Shown in pieces: positions 8,718 to 17,746 of a stretch of DNA of 64,000 nt. A program made the position numbers and the translations under genes. The notes beneath the pieces are model-generated. The model saw only the letters and a program-made list of their open reading frames with translations. It was not told the DNA's origin and ran no database searches. Source of the stretch: Pseudomonas sp. ADAK13. Its GTDB lineage: Bacteria; Pseudomonadota; Gammaproteobacteria; Pseudomonadales; Pseudomonadaceae. Positions within the stretch are counted from its first letter, which is position 1. Every line of letters begins with the position of its first letter. The stretch spans positions 5,208,001 through 5,272,000 of the forward strand of contig NZ_CP052860.1 of assembly GCF_012935715.1 (NCBI RefSeq), in the 5' to 3' direction.

Positions 8718-10357
8718 CCATGACTGACATCCTTCTGGCAGTCGACCAGCTGAAAATCCGCGTGGGGGCCAACGGCCCGCTGGCGGTCAACGACCTGAGC
8801 TTCACCATCGCGCCCGGCGAAATCGTGGCGCTGGTGGGCGAGTCCGGCAGCGGCAAGACCATGGCCGCCCGCGCCGCCATCGGCCTGCTGCCACCGCCGC
8901 TTGAGCAATGCAGCGGCCAGGTGCGCTTCCAGGGCCATGACCTGGGCAGCCTGGCGCCGGAGCAACTGCGCCAGTTGCGCGGGGCGAAGATCGGCATGGT
9001 GTTCCAGGAACCCATGGTGTCCCTCAACCCGTCCATGAGCATCGGCGAGCAAATGGCCGAGGGCCTGCGCCTGCACACCAAGCTGAGCGATGCGCAGATC
9101 CGTGAGCGCAGCCTGGAAATGCTCGGGCATATCGGCATCAAGGACGCCGAGCGTTGCCTGGCCGCGTTTCCCCACGAGTTCTCCGGCGGCATGCGCCAGC
9201 GCATCATGCTGGCCTCGGTGATGCTGCTGCGCCCGGCGTTGCTGATTGCCGACGAGCCCACCACGGCCCTGGATTGCCTGGCGCAACTGGACGTGTTGAA
9301 ACTGATGCTCGACCTGACCCGCGAACAGGGCACGGCGATCCTGTTTATCAGCCACGACCTGTCGCTGGTGGCGCGCTACGCCGACAAAGTGGTGGTGATG
9401 CGCGAAGGCCGCGCGGTGGAGCAGGGCACCATCGAGCAGATCCTGCTGGCGCCCAAGGCCGAGTACACCCGCCAACTGCTGGAGGCGTTGCCTCGGCGCG
9501 GCACCCTGGCGGCCTTGCCCAAGGCAGACCGGCCGTTGCTGACTGTCAAGGACGTGTGCATCGAGCACCCGGGGCCGCGCAGCCTGTGGGGTCGCAGTCA
9601 GTTAAAACGGGTGGTGCATTCGGCCAACCTGTCCATCGCTCCCGGGGAAACGCTGGCGCTGGTGGGCGGCAGTGGCTCCGGCAAGACCACCCTGGGCCGG
9701 GCGATTGTCGGCCTGAACAGCCCGTGTTCCGGCGCCATCGAATTTGAAGGCGTGGACATTCTCAAGGCCGGCAACCGCGAGCATCGGCTGCAATGCCAGA
9801 TGATTTTCCAGGACCCGTATTCGTCCCTCGACCCGCGCATGAAAATCGGCGACATCCTCGCCGAACCCCTGCGCCATGTGCCCGGCATGACATCAGCGCA
9901 ACGGCGTGAGCGGGTGGCGAAAACCCTGCTGGACATCGGCCTGGCCGAGCAGTTTGTCGACCGTTTCCCGCACCAGTTGTCCGGTGGCCAGCGCCAACGG
10001 GTGGCCATCGGCCGGGCACTGGTGCGCCACCCGCGACTGGTGATCGCCGATGAGCCGATCTCGGCGTTGGACATGACCATCCAGAAGCAGATCCTTGAGC
10101 TGTTCGAACGCCTGCAGGCGCAGTACGGCTTTGCCTGCCTGTTCATCTCCCACGACCTGGCGGCGGTGGAACGCATCGCCCACCGGGTGGCGGTGATGAG
10201 CGAGGGCAGGGTGGTGGAAATGGGCGCCCGCGACGAGATTTTCGACCGCCCGCAACACCCTTACACCCGCAAGCTGCTGGCCGCCGCCAGCCCCTTGGAG
10301 AAACTTGAAAACGGTGGCTACCGCATCCGCCAGGGCCCCGTACCGCTAGCGCTGTAA
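8714..10357 (+). CDS. Dipeptide-type ABC transporter, fused double ATPase (DppD-DppF fusion)
   Basis: A 547-aa protein with two ABC ATPase domains in tandem, the GsiA-like arrangement. The first domain (about 1-265) has Walker A GESGSGKT, signature FSGGMRQR and Walker B LLIADEPTTAL. The second (about 275-547) has GGSGSGKT, LSGGQRQR and LVIADEPISAL. Each is followed by the oligopeptide-transporter C-terminal extension (HPYTRKLL). It energises import through the two permeases. It overlaps the DppC-like gene by 4 bp and is the last transporter gene before a hairpin and the porin gene. Confidence 0.93.
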   Translation: MTMTDILLAVDQLKIRVGANGPLAVNDLSFTIAPGEIVALVGESGSGKTMAARAAIGLLPPPLEQCSGQVRFQGHDLGSLAPEQLRQLRGAKIGMVFQEPMVSLNPSMSIGEQMAEGLRLHTKLSDAQIRERSLEMLGHIGIKDAERCLAAFPHEFSGGMRQRIMLASVMLLRPALLIADEPTTALDCLAQLDVLKLMLDLTREQGTAILFISHDLSLVARYADKVVVMREGRAVEQGTIEQILLAPKAEYTRQLLEALPRRGTLAALPKADRPLLTVKDVCIEHPGPRSLWGRSQLKRVVHSANLSIAPGETLALVGGSGSGKTTLGRAIVGLNSPCSGAIEFEGVDILKAGNREHRLQCQMIFQDPYSSLDPRMKIGDILAEPLRHVPGMTSAQRRERVAKTLLDIGLAEQFVDRFPHQLSGGQRQRVAIGRALVRHPRLVIADEPISALDMTIQKQILELFERLQAQYGFACLFISHDLAAVERIAHRVAVMSEGRVVEMGARDEIFDRPQHPYTRKLLAAASPLEKLENGGYRIRQGPVPLAL

Positions 10358-10378
10358 CCCAGGACTGACGTCACCCGC

Positions 10379-10401
10379 CGCGCAAATCGCTGATTTGCGC
10401 G
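10379..10401 (+). promoter_or_regulatory. Intra-operon hairpin
   Basis: A perfect inverted repeat with 10-bp arms (CGCGCAAATC and its complement) and a 3-nt loop, placed between the ATPase and porin genes. No T-run follows, so it is more likely a transcript-processing or stability element than a full terminator. Confidence 0.45.
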
Positions 10402-10469
10402 AACGGCGAAGCCATGCCCGAAGAACAATAAAAACACCAACCCCCACAACACTGCCAGGAGCTAAAAAA

Positions 10470-11723
10470 ATGAAAAAATCCCTGACTCAACTCATCACCG
10501 GCGTCGGCGTTGTCAGCAGCGGGCTGGTCCCGTCACTGGCCCATGCAGACTTCATCAAGGACAGCAGCGGTACGCTGGACTTGAAGAACTACTACTTCAA
10601 CCGTGACTACCGCGAGGCGGCTTCCCAGTCGATGCGCGCCGAGTGGGCCCAAGGTTTTATCCTCGGCATCAAGTCCGGTTTCACCGAAGGCACCGTGGGC
10701 TTCGGCCTGGACCTGACCGGCATGCTGGGGGTGAAGCTCGACTCCAGCCCGGGGCTGTCCGGTACCGGCTTGCTGCAGCGTGACAGCGACAAGAATGTCT
10801 CCGACGAGTACTCCAAGCTTGGGGTGACCGCCAAGGCCCGCTTCGCCCAAAGCGAGCTGCGTGTGGGCTACCTGGTGCCGGACCTTCCGATCCTGCAACC
10901 CAACACCAGCCGTCTGTTCCCGCAATCGTTCAGCGGCACTCAGTTGGTGTCCAACGACATCAGCAACCTGAAAATCACCCTCGGGCAGATCGACCAGGCC
11001 AAGGACCGCGACTCCACCAACTACGAAGACATGAAGCTGACCACGGTGAGCAAGGTCTACAAAAGCACCGCCCTGAGCGACCAGTTCCGCTTTGCCGGTG
11101 GCGACTATTCGCTGACCCCCAACACCTTGCTCAGCTACCACTTCGCGGCGCTGGACAGCATCTACCAGCAGCAATACGTAGGCTTCAAGAACAACTTCGG
11201 CCTGGGGCCGGGCACGTTGAAAACCGACGTGCGCTACTTCAAGTCCGACAAGGACGGCGCGGGCCTGGCGGGCAAAGTCGACAACAGCGCCTTGAGCAGC
11301 CGCCTGACTTACCAGTACGGCGGCCACAGCATCGGCGGCGGCTTCCAGCAGCAATACGGCACCACGCCGTTTACCTACCTGGATGGCTCCATCACCTATC
11401 TGTTCACCGAGTACCAGTTCAGCAACTTCACCCAGACCAAGGAGCGTGCCTGGCACGCCCGCTATGACTACAACTTCGCCGACCTCGGCTTGCCGGGCCT
11501 GCTGTTCGGCATCAAGTACGCCAAGGGTGATTCGGCCGAGGTGCTCGGCTTCAACCGCGAAGGCCGCGAGTGGGAGCGCGACCTGGACCTGGGCTACGTG
11601 GTGCAGAACGGGCCTTTCAAGGGCGTGTCGATGCGCTGGCGCAATGCGCTGAGCAAAGGCAACTACTTCAACGACGTTAACGAGAACCGCGTGATGCTGG
11701 GCTACACCCTGGCGCTCTGGTAA
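10470..11723 (+). CDS. OprD-family outer-membrane porin
   Basis: A 417-aa substrate-specific channel of the Pseudomonas OprD/OpdP family. The ATG at 10470 follows CAGGAG and opens a signal peptide (MKKSLTQLI...AHA). The mature start DFIKDSSGTLDLKNYYFNRD is the OprD hallmark, and the C-terminus ENRVMLGYTLALW has the terminal aromatic of a beta barrel. OprD channels coupled to dipeptide ABC operons usually carry basic amino acids or dipeptides (OpdP type). It lies directly after the importer, so I infer that it supplies the importer's substrate across the outer membrane. Confidence 0.9.
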   Translation: MKKSLTQLITGVGVVSSGLVPSLAHADFIKDSSGTLDLKNYYFNRDYREAASQSMRAEWAQGFILGIKSGFTEGTVGFGLDLTGMLGVKLDSSPGLSGTGLLQRDSDKNVSDEYSKLGVTAKARFAQSELRVGYLVPDLPILQPNTSRLFPQSFSGTQLVSNDISNLKITLGQIDQAKDRDSTNYEDMKLTTVSKVYKSTALSDQFRFAGGDYSLTPNTLLSYHFAALDSIYQQQYVGFKNNFGLGPGTLKTDVRYFKSDKDGAGLAGKVDNSALSSRLTYQYGGHSIGGGFQQQYGTTPFTYLDGSITYLFTEYQFSNFTQTKERAWHARYDYNFADLGLPGLLFGIKYAKGDSAEVLGFNREGREWERDLDLGYVVQNGPFKGVSMRWRNALSKGNYFNDVNENRVMLGYTLALW

Positions 11724-11731
11724 CCACCCAC

Positions 11732-11821
11732 TGTGGGAGCGGGCTTGCCCGCGATGGCGGTGGGTCAGTCACGGAATAGGCTGGCTGACCCACCCCCATC
11801 GCAGGCAAGCCAGCTCCCACA
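11732..11821. repeat. REPIN (GTGGGAGC group)
   Basis: Two inverted REP arms, TGTGGGAGCGGGCTTGCC and GGCAAGCCAGCTCCCACA, surround a spacer that is itself partly palindromic (GGTGGGTCAG / CTGACCCACC). It lies between the porin and amidohydrolase genes and may end or stabilise the upstream transcript. Confidence 0.85.
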
Positions 11822-11930
11822 CTGATCGGATTACCAGATCAAGATAGTGTGGGCCGCCCTTACAGACGATCACGCCGGCTCGTTAATATTTCTTCAGCGT
11901 TCATCACTCGAATATCGAGATTTCCGGTTT

Positions 11931-13049
11931 ATGAAACTTAAATCACACCCCTTGCTGCAAGCGACACAAGGCACCCACAGGCACGTGGACAGTGAGCATT
12001 ACGGTGCAATGGGTGCAGGTCGAAAAATCTATATCCAGGCGGCGCTGCATGCCGACGAAACCCCGGCGCTGCTGGTGGCCGCGCAACTGCGCCGGCACCT
12101 GGTGGAACTCGAAAATGCCAACCGCCTGAAGGCTGAAATCGTGCTGGTGGCCGTGGCCAATCCCACCGGGCTGAGCCAGTACATCATGGGCGCCCCTAGC
12201 GGACGTTTCGAGCTGGGCAGCGGGCGTAATTACAACCGGGGTTTCCCGGTGCCCTATCAGGCAATCGCCGACAAGATCGAACACCTGCTGGGCCAGGACA
12301 TTGACGCCAACCGCCAACTGATCCGCCAGGCCTGGGGCGAATGCCTGCTGGACTCGCAACCGCTGGATGAATTCCAGTCGCTGCAACGTACCCTGATGCT
12401 GCTGGCCCACGACGCGGATATTGTGCTGGACCTGCATTGCTCCCGTGAGGCCTCGATGCACGTGTACACCGGTGAAGCCGTGTGGGCGACCGTGGAACCG
12501 TTGGCGCGCTACATCGGCTCCGAAGTCTCGTTGCTGGCCACCGACTCCCAGGCCAACTCGTTCGATGAGGCGCTGTACCTGCTGTGGGTCAACCTGCGTG
12601 AGCGGTTTGGTGCGCGTTTCCCGATCCCGGACAGCAGCGTGGCGGTGACCGTTGAGCATCGCGGCCAGCGGGATGTGTCCTATGAACTGGCGCAGCATGA
12701 CGCCACGGCGATCATTGATTACCTGACCCACCTGGGCGCGATTGAAGGCACGCCACGGCCATTGCCGGCCCTGCGCAACCCGGCGACGCCGCTGGCCGGC
12801 AGCGAACAGTTTTATGCGCCATGCGCCGGGGTGCTGGTACACCGGGCGGCAGTGGGCAGCCGCATCGAGGCGGGGCAGGCGTTGTTCGATATCGTTGATC
12901 CCCACAGTGGGCAGGTCACGACGGTCAACAGCTACAACACCGGCGTGCTGTACATGCGCCGCGATGTGCGATTTGTGAAACCGGGTGATCCGCTGGGCCG
13001 GGTGTCCGGGGCTACACCGATTCGCAGCGGCAAGCTCCTCAGCGCCTGA
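11931..13049 (+). CDS. Succinylglutamate desuccinylase/aspartoacylase-family amidohydrolase
   Basis: A 372-aa zinc amidohydrolase of the AspA/AstE (M14-like) superfamily, which splits N-acyl amino acids. Seen: the zinc pair His and Glu in ALHADETPALL (about residues 39-42), the third ligand in VLDLHCSRE, and the general-base Glu in VTVEHRGQ. A C-terminal beta barrel carries the HRAAVGSRIEAGQALFDIVDP pattern of this group. I used the ATG at 11931 (MKLKSHPLL); an upstream GTG gives no family-like sequence. Relatives act on N-acetyl-diaminobutyrate, N-succinylglutamate or N-acetylaspartate. It lies within a unit with an ornithine-type aminotransferase, so the released amine may be an ornithine-like diamino acid. 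Confidence 0.82.
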   Translation: MKLKSHPLLQATQGTHRHVDSEHYGAMGAGRKIYIQAALHADETPALLVAAQLRRHLVELENANRLKAEIVLVAVANPTGLSQYIMGAPSGRFELGSGRNYNRGFPVPYQAIADKIEHLLGQDIDANRQLIRQAWGECLLDSQPLDEFQSLQRTLMLLAHDADIVLDLHCSREASMHVYTGEAVWATVEPLARYIGSEVSLLATDSQANSFDEALYLLWVNLRERFGARFPIPDSSVAVTVEHRGQRDVSYELAQHDATAIIDYLTHLGAIEGTPRPLPALRNPATPLAGSEQFYAPCAGVLVHRAAVGSRIEAGQALFDIVDPHSGQVTTVNSYNTGVLYMRRDVRFVKPGDPLGRVSGATPIRSGKLLSA

Positions 13050-13060
13050 CGCAGGACAAG

Positions 13061-13150
13061 TGTGGGAGCTGGCTTGCCTGCGATAGCGGCGGCATATTCG
13101 ACATCAATGCCGCCTGATACACCGCCATCGCAGGCAAGCCCGATCCCACA
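13061..13150. repeat. REPIN (GTGGGAGC group), degenerate right arm
   Basis: The left arm TGTGGGAGCTGGCTTGCC is intact; the right arm reads GGCAAGCCCGATCCCACA, with changes at the GCTCCC core. It lies between the amidohydrolase and aminotransferase genes. Confidence 0.8.
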
Positions 13151-13198
13151 TTGGCGTTGCGCTGTTCATTCATTATTTATTCGGCAGGACTTCCCACC

Positions 13199-14392
13199 AT
13201 GCACTCCAACCCGGCAATCACCCTCGAAAACCAATTCTGCGCCCACAACTATTCCCCTTTGCCGGTGGTGATCGTCAAGGGCGAGGGCGTCTGGGCCATT
13301 GGCGATGATGGCAAGCGCTACCTGGACATGATGTCGGCCTATTCCGCCGTCAGCCACGGCCATGTCCACCCGCGCATCCGCGCCGCCGCCGTGGCGCAGA
13401 TCGACAAGATCAGCGTGGTCTCCCGGGCGTTCTACAGCGAACCCCTGGGCAACTTCCTCAAGACCCTGTGCCGCATCACGGGCTTTGACTCGGCCCTGCC
13501 AATGAACAGCGGCGCCGAAGCCGTGGAAACCGCGATCAAGGCCGCCCGACGCTGGGGTTATCGAATCAAGGGCATCCCGGCAAACCAGGCCAACATCGTG
13601 GTGGCCGACAACAACTTCCACGGCCGCACCTCGACCATCGTCGGCTTCTCCTCCGAGCCTGACTACAAGGCGGACTTCGGCCCGTTCTGCAACGGTTTCA
13701 CCGAGGCGCGCTTCGGTGACATCGAGAGTTTTCGCCACGCCATCACCGCCAACACCTGCGCGGTGCTGATCGAACCGATCCAGGGCGAGGCCGGCATACG
13801 CGTGCCACCGGCGGGTTTCCTGCGAGAGCTGCGCCAACTCTGCGACGAGACCAACACCTTGTTGATTCTCGACGAGATCCAGTCCGGGCTGGGCCGCACC
13901 GGCAAGTGGTTCGCCTTCCAGCACGAAGGCATTCGCCCCGACGCGCTGATCCTTGGCAAAGCCTTGGGCGGCGGGATCATGCCGGTGTCGGCGTTCGTAG
14001 CGGATCATTCGATCATGGACCTGTTTGACGCCGGCAGCCACGGCTCGACCTTTGGCGGCAACCCGCTGGCGGCGGCCATTGGCCTGGAAGCATTGAAGGT
14101 GCTGGAAGAGGAGGGCTTGATCGATAACAGCGCGCAACTGGGCCAGTACCTGGTGGAGCGCCTGAAGGCGATGAACTCGCCGGCCATTCGCGAGATTCGC
14201 GGGCGTGGCTTGTGGGTCGGCGTCGAGCTGGACCGTGATGCACGGCCAATCTGCGAAGCGCTGTTGGCCCAAGGATTGCTGACCAAGGAAACTCACGAAA
14301 ACGTGCTGCGCATCGCGCCGCCGTTGTCGATTACCCGTGAAGAACTGGACTGGGGCCTTGAGCGTATCGAGCGGGTATTCAAACAGCTATGA
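13199..14392 (+). CDS. rocD: Class III aminotransferase, ornithine-oxo-acid transaminase type
   Basis: A 397-aa PLP enzyme that would turn ornithine and 2-oxoglutarate into glutamate 5-semialdehyde and glutamate. Seen: LPMNSGAEAVETAIKAARRWGY (here broken at residue ~115) as in OAT, the PLP Asp motif LILDEIQSGLGRTG, and the Schiff-base Lys in ILGKALGGG. Length and motifs fit RocD closely. The ATG at 13199 follows CAGGA at 9 bp. The end overlaps the aconitase gene by 4 bp (ATGA), so translation is coupled. A related omega-amino acid substrate remains possible. Confidence 0.87.
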   Translation: MHSNPAITLENQFCAHNYSPLPVVIVKGEGVWAIGDDGKRYLDMMSAYSAVSHGHVHPRIRAAAVAQIDKISVVSRAFYSEPLGNFLKTLCRITGFDSALPMNSGAEAVETAIKAARRWGYRIKGIPANQANIVVADNNFHGRTSTIVGFSSEPDYKADFGPFCNGFTEARFGDIESFRHAITANTCAVLIEPIQGEAGIRVPPAGFLRELRQLCDETNTLLILDEIQSGLGRTGKWFAFQHEGIRPDALILGKALGGGIMPVSAFVADHSIMDLFDAGSHGSTFGGNPLAAAIGLEALKVLEEEGLIDNSAQLGQYLVERLKAMNSPAIREIRGRGLWVGVELDRDARPICEALLAQGLLTKETHENVLRIAPPLSITREELDWGLERIERVFKQL

Positions 14393-17040
14393 GCGCGTAT
14401 CTCAGTCACCTCGACATCGACGGCCAGCGCTTCGCCTGGATCGACCTGCACAAGCTGCTGACCCCGGCGCAACTCCAGCGGCTGCCGTATTCCGTGCGCA
14501 TCCTCCTGGAAAACATCGCCCGCTGTGCCCCTGCGTCGCTGCCCCAGGTGTTGGCGCGGGCCCTCGGCGAAGGGCCGGATTGCGAAGTGCCGTTCCAGCC
14601 CAACCGGCTGATGTTCCATGACACCACCTGCCTGCCGGCCCTGGCGGATTTCGCCGGGATGCGCGATGTGGTGGCCGAACTGGGCGGCGATCCCCGGGCG
14701 GTGAACCCGTCGATCCCGGCGGTGCTGACCATCGACCATTCGGTGATCGTCGAGCACTACGCCGAGGCGAATGCGGTGGACGCCAACCTGGACATCGACT
14801 TTCGCCGCAACAGCGAGCGTTACCGCTTTATCAAGTGGGCCCAGGCCAGCCTCGACAACTTCAAGGTGATCCCGCCGGGCACCGGGATCATCCACCAGAT
14901 GAACATGGAGTCCATCGCCCAGGTGGTGTGGGAAAGCGCGCCACGCAATGGCCACGTGCTGTTGCACCCCGACTGCATGGTCGCCACCGACAGCCACACC
15001 CCGATGATCAATGCCATCGGGGTGCTGGGCTGGGGCGTCGGCGGGCTGGAAGGGCAGGCGGCGATGCTCGGTGAGCCGGTGCCGATTCCTTTCCCGCAGG
15101 TGGTGGGCATTCGCGTCACCAACGCCTTGCGCGACGGCGTGACCGCCACGGACCTGGCGTTGACGGTGACCGAACTGCTGCGCCGGCGCAGCATGGTCGG
15201 CAAGTTTGTCGAGTTCACCGGGCCGGGCCTGGCGTCCCTGAGTTGGGCGGCACGGGGCACCGTGGCCAACATGGCGCCGGAATACGGTGCCACCGTGGTG
15301 TTTTTCCCGTTTGATGACGAGACGCTGGCGTACCTGAACCTGAGTGCGCGGCCACAAGCCTTGATCAACAAGGTCTCGGCCTATATGGCGGCGCAGCCGC
15401 TGTGGCGCCGGGAGGGCGACCCCGAGCCAGTGTTTGATGAATGGATCGAGCTGGATCTGGCGCGGGTTGAACCCAGTGTCGCCGGCCCTCATCAGCCGCA
15501 TCAGCGCCAGTCCCTGGCAGACGCCGGGGCTTCGTTTCATCAGCACGTGAGCGCCGACAAACAGGTGTTTTTCGAGCCGTCATTCCAGGTGCCGATTACC
15601 CATGGCGCGGTGGTGATGTCGGCCATCACCAGCTGCACCAACACCGCCAACCCGGCGCAGATGGTCCAGGCCGGGCTCTTCGCCCGCAATGCCCGCGCCC
15701 GTGGGCTGACGCGCAAACCGTGGGTCAAGACGTCGCTGTCACCGGGCTCGCGGGTGGTGGCCGATTACCTTGAAGCCGCTGGCTTGCTGGAGGATTTTTC
15801 CGCACTGGGGTTCGACCTGGCGGGCTTTGGCTGCATGACCTGCATCGGCAACTCCGGCAGCCTTGAACGCCATGTCGAGACCTTCGCCGAACAGGGCTTG
15901 AAAGGCGTGGTGGTGCTTTCGGGCAATCGCAATTTCGAAGGCCGGGTCAACCCGAAAGTCCCGGCCGGCTACCTCGCATCGCCCGCGTTGTGCGTGGCCT
16001 ATGCGATTGCCGGCAGCATCGACATTGACCTGTCGGCCCAACCGCTGGCGATGGACGCTCACGGGCAGCCGGTGTTCCTGCATGAGCTGATGCCCAGCGA
16101 AGCCGAGGTGGCCGCGCAAGTGGCGGCAGTGGTGCGCCCGGCGCTGTTCCGGCAGCGCCAGCAACTGCTGTGGCAAGGCACTCACCATTGGCAAGCGCTG
16201 GAAGCCGACGGCAGCGTGCAGTTTGCCTGGCACCCCGACTCCACCTACCTGCGCCGCCCGCAGTACCTCGCCGACGTCGCGCCGGTGCCGCCCGGTTCCT
16301 TGTCCATCAGCCGTGCGCGGGCCCTGGTGGTGTTGGGTGATAACGTCACCACTGACCATATCTCCCCGGCGGGCACGATTCCGGCCGACAGCCTGGCCGG
16401 GCACTGGCTGCAGGAGCGCGGCGAAGCGCTGGCGGACCTCAATCAGTATTCGACCCGGCGCAGTAACCACGAAGTGATGGTGCGCGGCGCGTTCACCAAC
16501 CCGCGCCTGAACAACCTGCTGACGCCCGACCAACCCCCGCGCCAGGGCGTCTGGGCCTGGAACACCGACCGCAGCGACTACCTGCCGCTGTACCTCGCCG
16601 CGCAAAGCTACACCGGGACGCCGACGGTCGTGTTCGCCGGGATCAACTACGGTGCCGGCTCCAGCCGCGACTGGGCGGCAAAGGTCCTGACCTTGCTGGG
16701 GATCAAGGTGGTGGTAGCCCGCAGCATCGAGCGGATTCACCGCAGCAACCTGATTGGCATGGGCGTGCTGCCGCTGGTCTTCGATGAAGGCGCGACGGTG
16801 CAGGACTTGCACCTCGATGGCCGCGAGTCCCTGAGCTTCCTCGGCCTGGACCATTTGCAGGTCGGCGAGAACCGGATCACCTTGCAGATTGACCGCCCCC
16901 ACGGTGAAACCACGCGCGCCGCACTGACCTTGCGCCTCGACTCGTTGCAGGAGGTTGGTTACCTTGAACACGGTGGCGTCTTGCCCTTCGTCATTCGCAA
17001 GACCGTGCAAAGAACTGTTCAAGGAGCGCGTAATGATTGA
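14389..17040 (+). CDS. Aconitase family protein, AcnA-type paralogue
   Basis: An 883-aa hydro-lyase with all parts of AcnA. The [4Fe-4S] cysteines lie in SCTNTANP and GCMTCIGNSG; substrate residues lie in DSHTPM, SGNRNFEGR and GAGSSRDWAA; and the swivelling domain has VTTDHISPAGTI and HRSNLIGMGVLPL. Some near-invariant stretches differ from housekeeping AcnA: GGLEGQA instead of GGIEAEA, and QYSTRRSNHEVMVRGAF instead of the SYGSRRGNHEVMMRGTF form. It is coupled by ATGA to the aminotransferase. I infer a dedicated paralogue acting on a citrate/aconitate-like moiety or as a pathway-linked aconitase, not the TCA enzyme. Confidence 0.88.
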   Translation: MSAYLSHLDIDGQRFAWIDLHKLLTPAQLQRLPYSVRILLENIARCAPASLPQVLARALGEGPDCEVPFQPNRLMFHDTTCLPALADFAGMRDVVAELGGDPRAVNPSIPAVLTIDHSVIVEHYAEANAVDANLDIDFRRNSERYRFIKWAQASLDNFKVIPPGTGIIHQMNMESIAQVVWESAPRNGHVLLHPDCMVATDSHTPMINAIGVLGWGVGGLEGQAAMLGEPVPIPFPQVVGIRVTNALRDGVTATDLALTVTELLRRRSMVGKFVEFTGPGLASLSWAARGTVANMAPEYGATVVFFPFDDETLAYLNLSARPQALINKVSAYMAAQPLWRREGDPEPVFDEWIELDLARVEPSVAGPHQPHQRQSLADAGASFHQHVSADKQVFFEPSFQVPITHGAVVMSAITSCTNTANPAQMVQAGLFARNARARGLTRKPWVKTSLSPGSRVVADYLEAAGLLEDFSALGFDLAGFGCMTCIGNSGSLERHVETFAEQGLKGVVVLSGNRNFEGRVNPKVPAGYLASPALCVAYAIAGSIDIDLSAQPLAMDAHGQPVFLHELMPSEAEVAAQVAAVVRPALFRQRQQLLWQGTHHWQALEADGSVQFAWHPDSTYLRRPQYLADVAPVPPGSLSISRARALVVLGDNVTTDHISPAGTIPADSLAGHWLQERGEALADLNQYSTRRSNHEVMVRGAFTNPRLNNLLTPDQPPRQGVWAWNTDRSDYLPLYLAAQSYTGTPTVVFAGINYGAGSSRDWAAKVLTLLGIKVVVARSIERIHRSNLIGMGVLPLVFDEGATVQDLHLDGRESLSFLGLDHLQVGENRITLQIDRPHGETTRAALTLRLDSLQEVGYLEHGGVLPFVIRKTVQRTVQGARND

Positions 17041-17746
17041 CCCGCAGGTACTGCAACAACTGGCCCCCGAGGGTGTGCTTCGGGCTGCCATCAACTTTGG
17101 CAACCCGGTGCTGGCCCAGCGCGGTGAAGGTGGCGAGCCCCTGGGCGTGTCGGTGGCGCTGGCCAGGGCCCTGGCCGATGAGTTGGGCGTGCGGCTTGAG
17201 TTGATCACCTTTGAAGCGGCGGGCAAGGTCTTCGCCGCATTGGCCGATGACCTCTGGCGCGTGGCATTCCTGGCCATCGAACCGGTGCGCGAGCAGGAAA
17301 TCGCCTTCAGTGCGCCCTACGTGATCATCAAGGGCACGTACCTGGTGGCGGTGGATTCACCCTTGAGCAGCGTGTCGCAACTGGATGCTCCGGGCCAACG
17401 CATCGCCGTCGGCCAGGGCGCGGCGTATGACCTGTACCTGAGCCGCACGGTGCAGCACGCCGAACTGGTGCGCGCGCCGACCTCGGCGGGGGCCGTGGAC
17501 CTGTTTATCGAGCAAGACCTGAATGCGGCGGCCGGGGTTCGGGATTACCTGCGAACCCGTGTGGATGAGCGCTGGCGTCTGCTGGAGGATGACTTCATGA
17601 GCATCAGCCAGGCCGTCGCGGTACCGGTGGCGCACGCAGCCGCTGCCGCGTTCGTCAAATCCTTTGTCGAACGGCAGAAAGCCAATGGTTGGGTAAAACA
17701 GGCGTTGTCGCGCAGCGGGCAAAGCCCGGAACTGGCGGCGCCTTAG
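17033..17746 (+). CDS. Family 3 solute-binding-protein fold without signal peptide
   Basis: A 237-aa protein with the amino acid periplasmic-binding (SBP_bac_3) pattern: GVLRAAINFGNPVLA at the start, GVSVALARALADELGV, and VAFLAIEPVREQEIAFSAPY. It begins directly at the domain with MIDPQVLQQL; no hydrophobic leader exists, and an upstream start would lie inside the aconitase gene. The ATG at 17033 follows AAGGAGCG and overlaps the aconitase stop by 8 bp. It is therefore probably cytoplasmic, perhaps an enzyme of the cyclohexadienyl-dehydratase sort, a small-molecule sensor, or a sequestering protein. The fold call is firm; the role is unknown. Confidence 0.8.
   Translation: MIDPQVLQQLAPEGVLRAAINFGNPVLAQRGEGGEPLGVSVALARALADELGVRLELITFEAAGKVFAALADDLWRVAFLAIEPVREQEIAFSAPYVIIKGTYLVAVDSPLSSVSQLDAPGQRIAVGQGAAYDLYLSRTVQHAELVRAPTSAGAVDLFIEQDLNAAAGVRDYLRTRVDERWRLLEDDFMSISQAVAVPVAHAAAAAFVKSFVERQKANGWVKQALSRSGQSPELAAP

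Noticed and set aside
8281..9568. Long minus-strand frames opposite the ABC operon
   Set aside because: They are mirror frames of strongly supported permease and ATPase genes, common in high-GC DNA.
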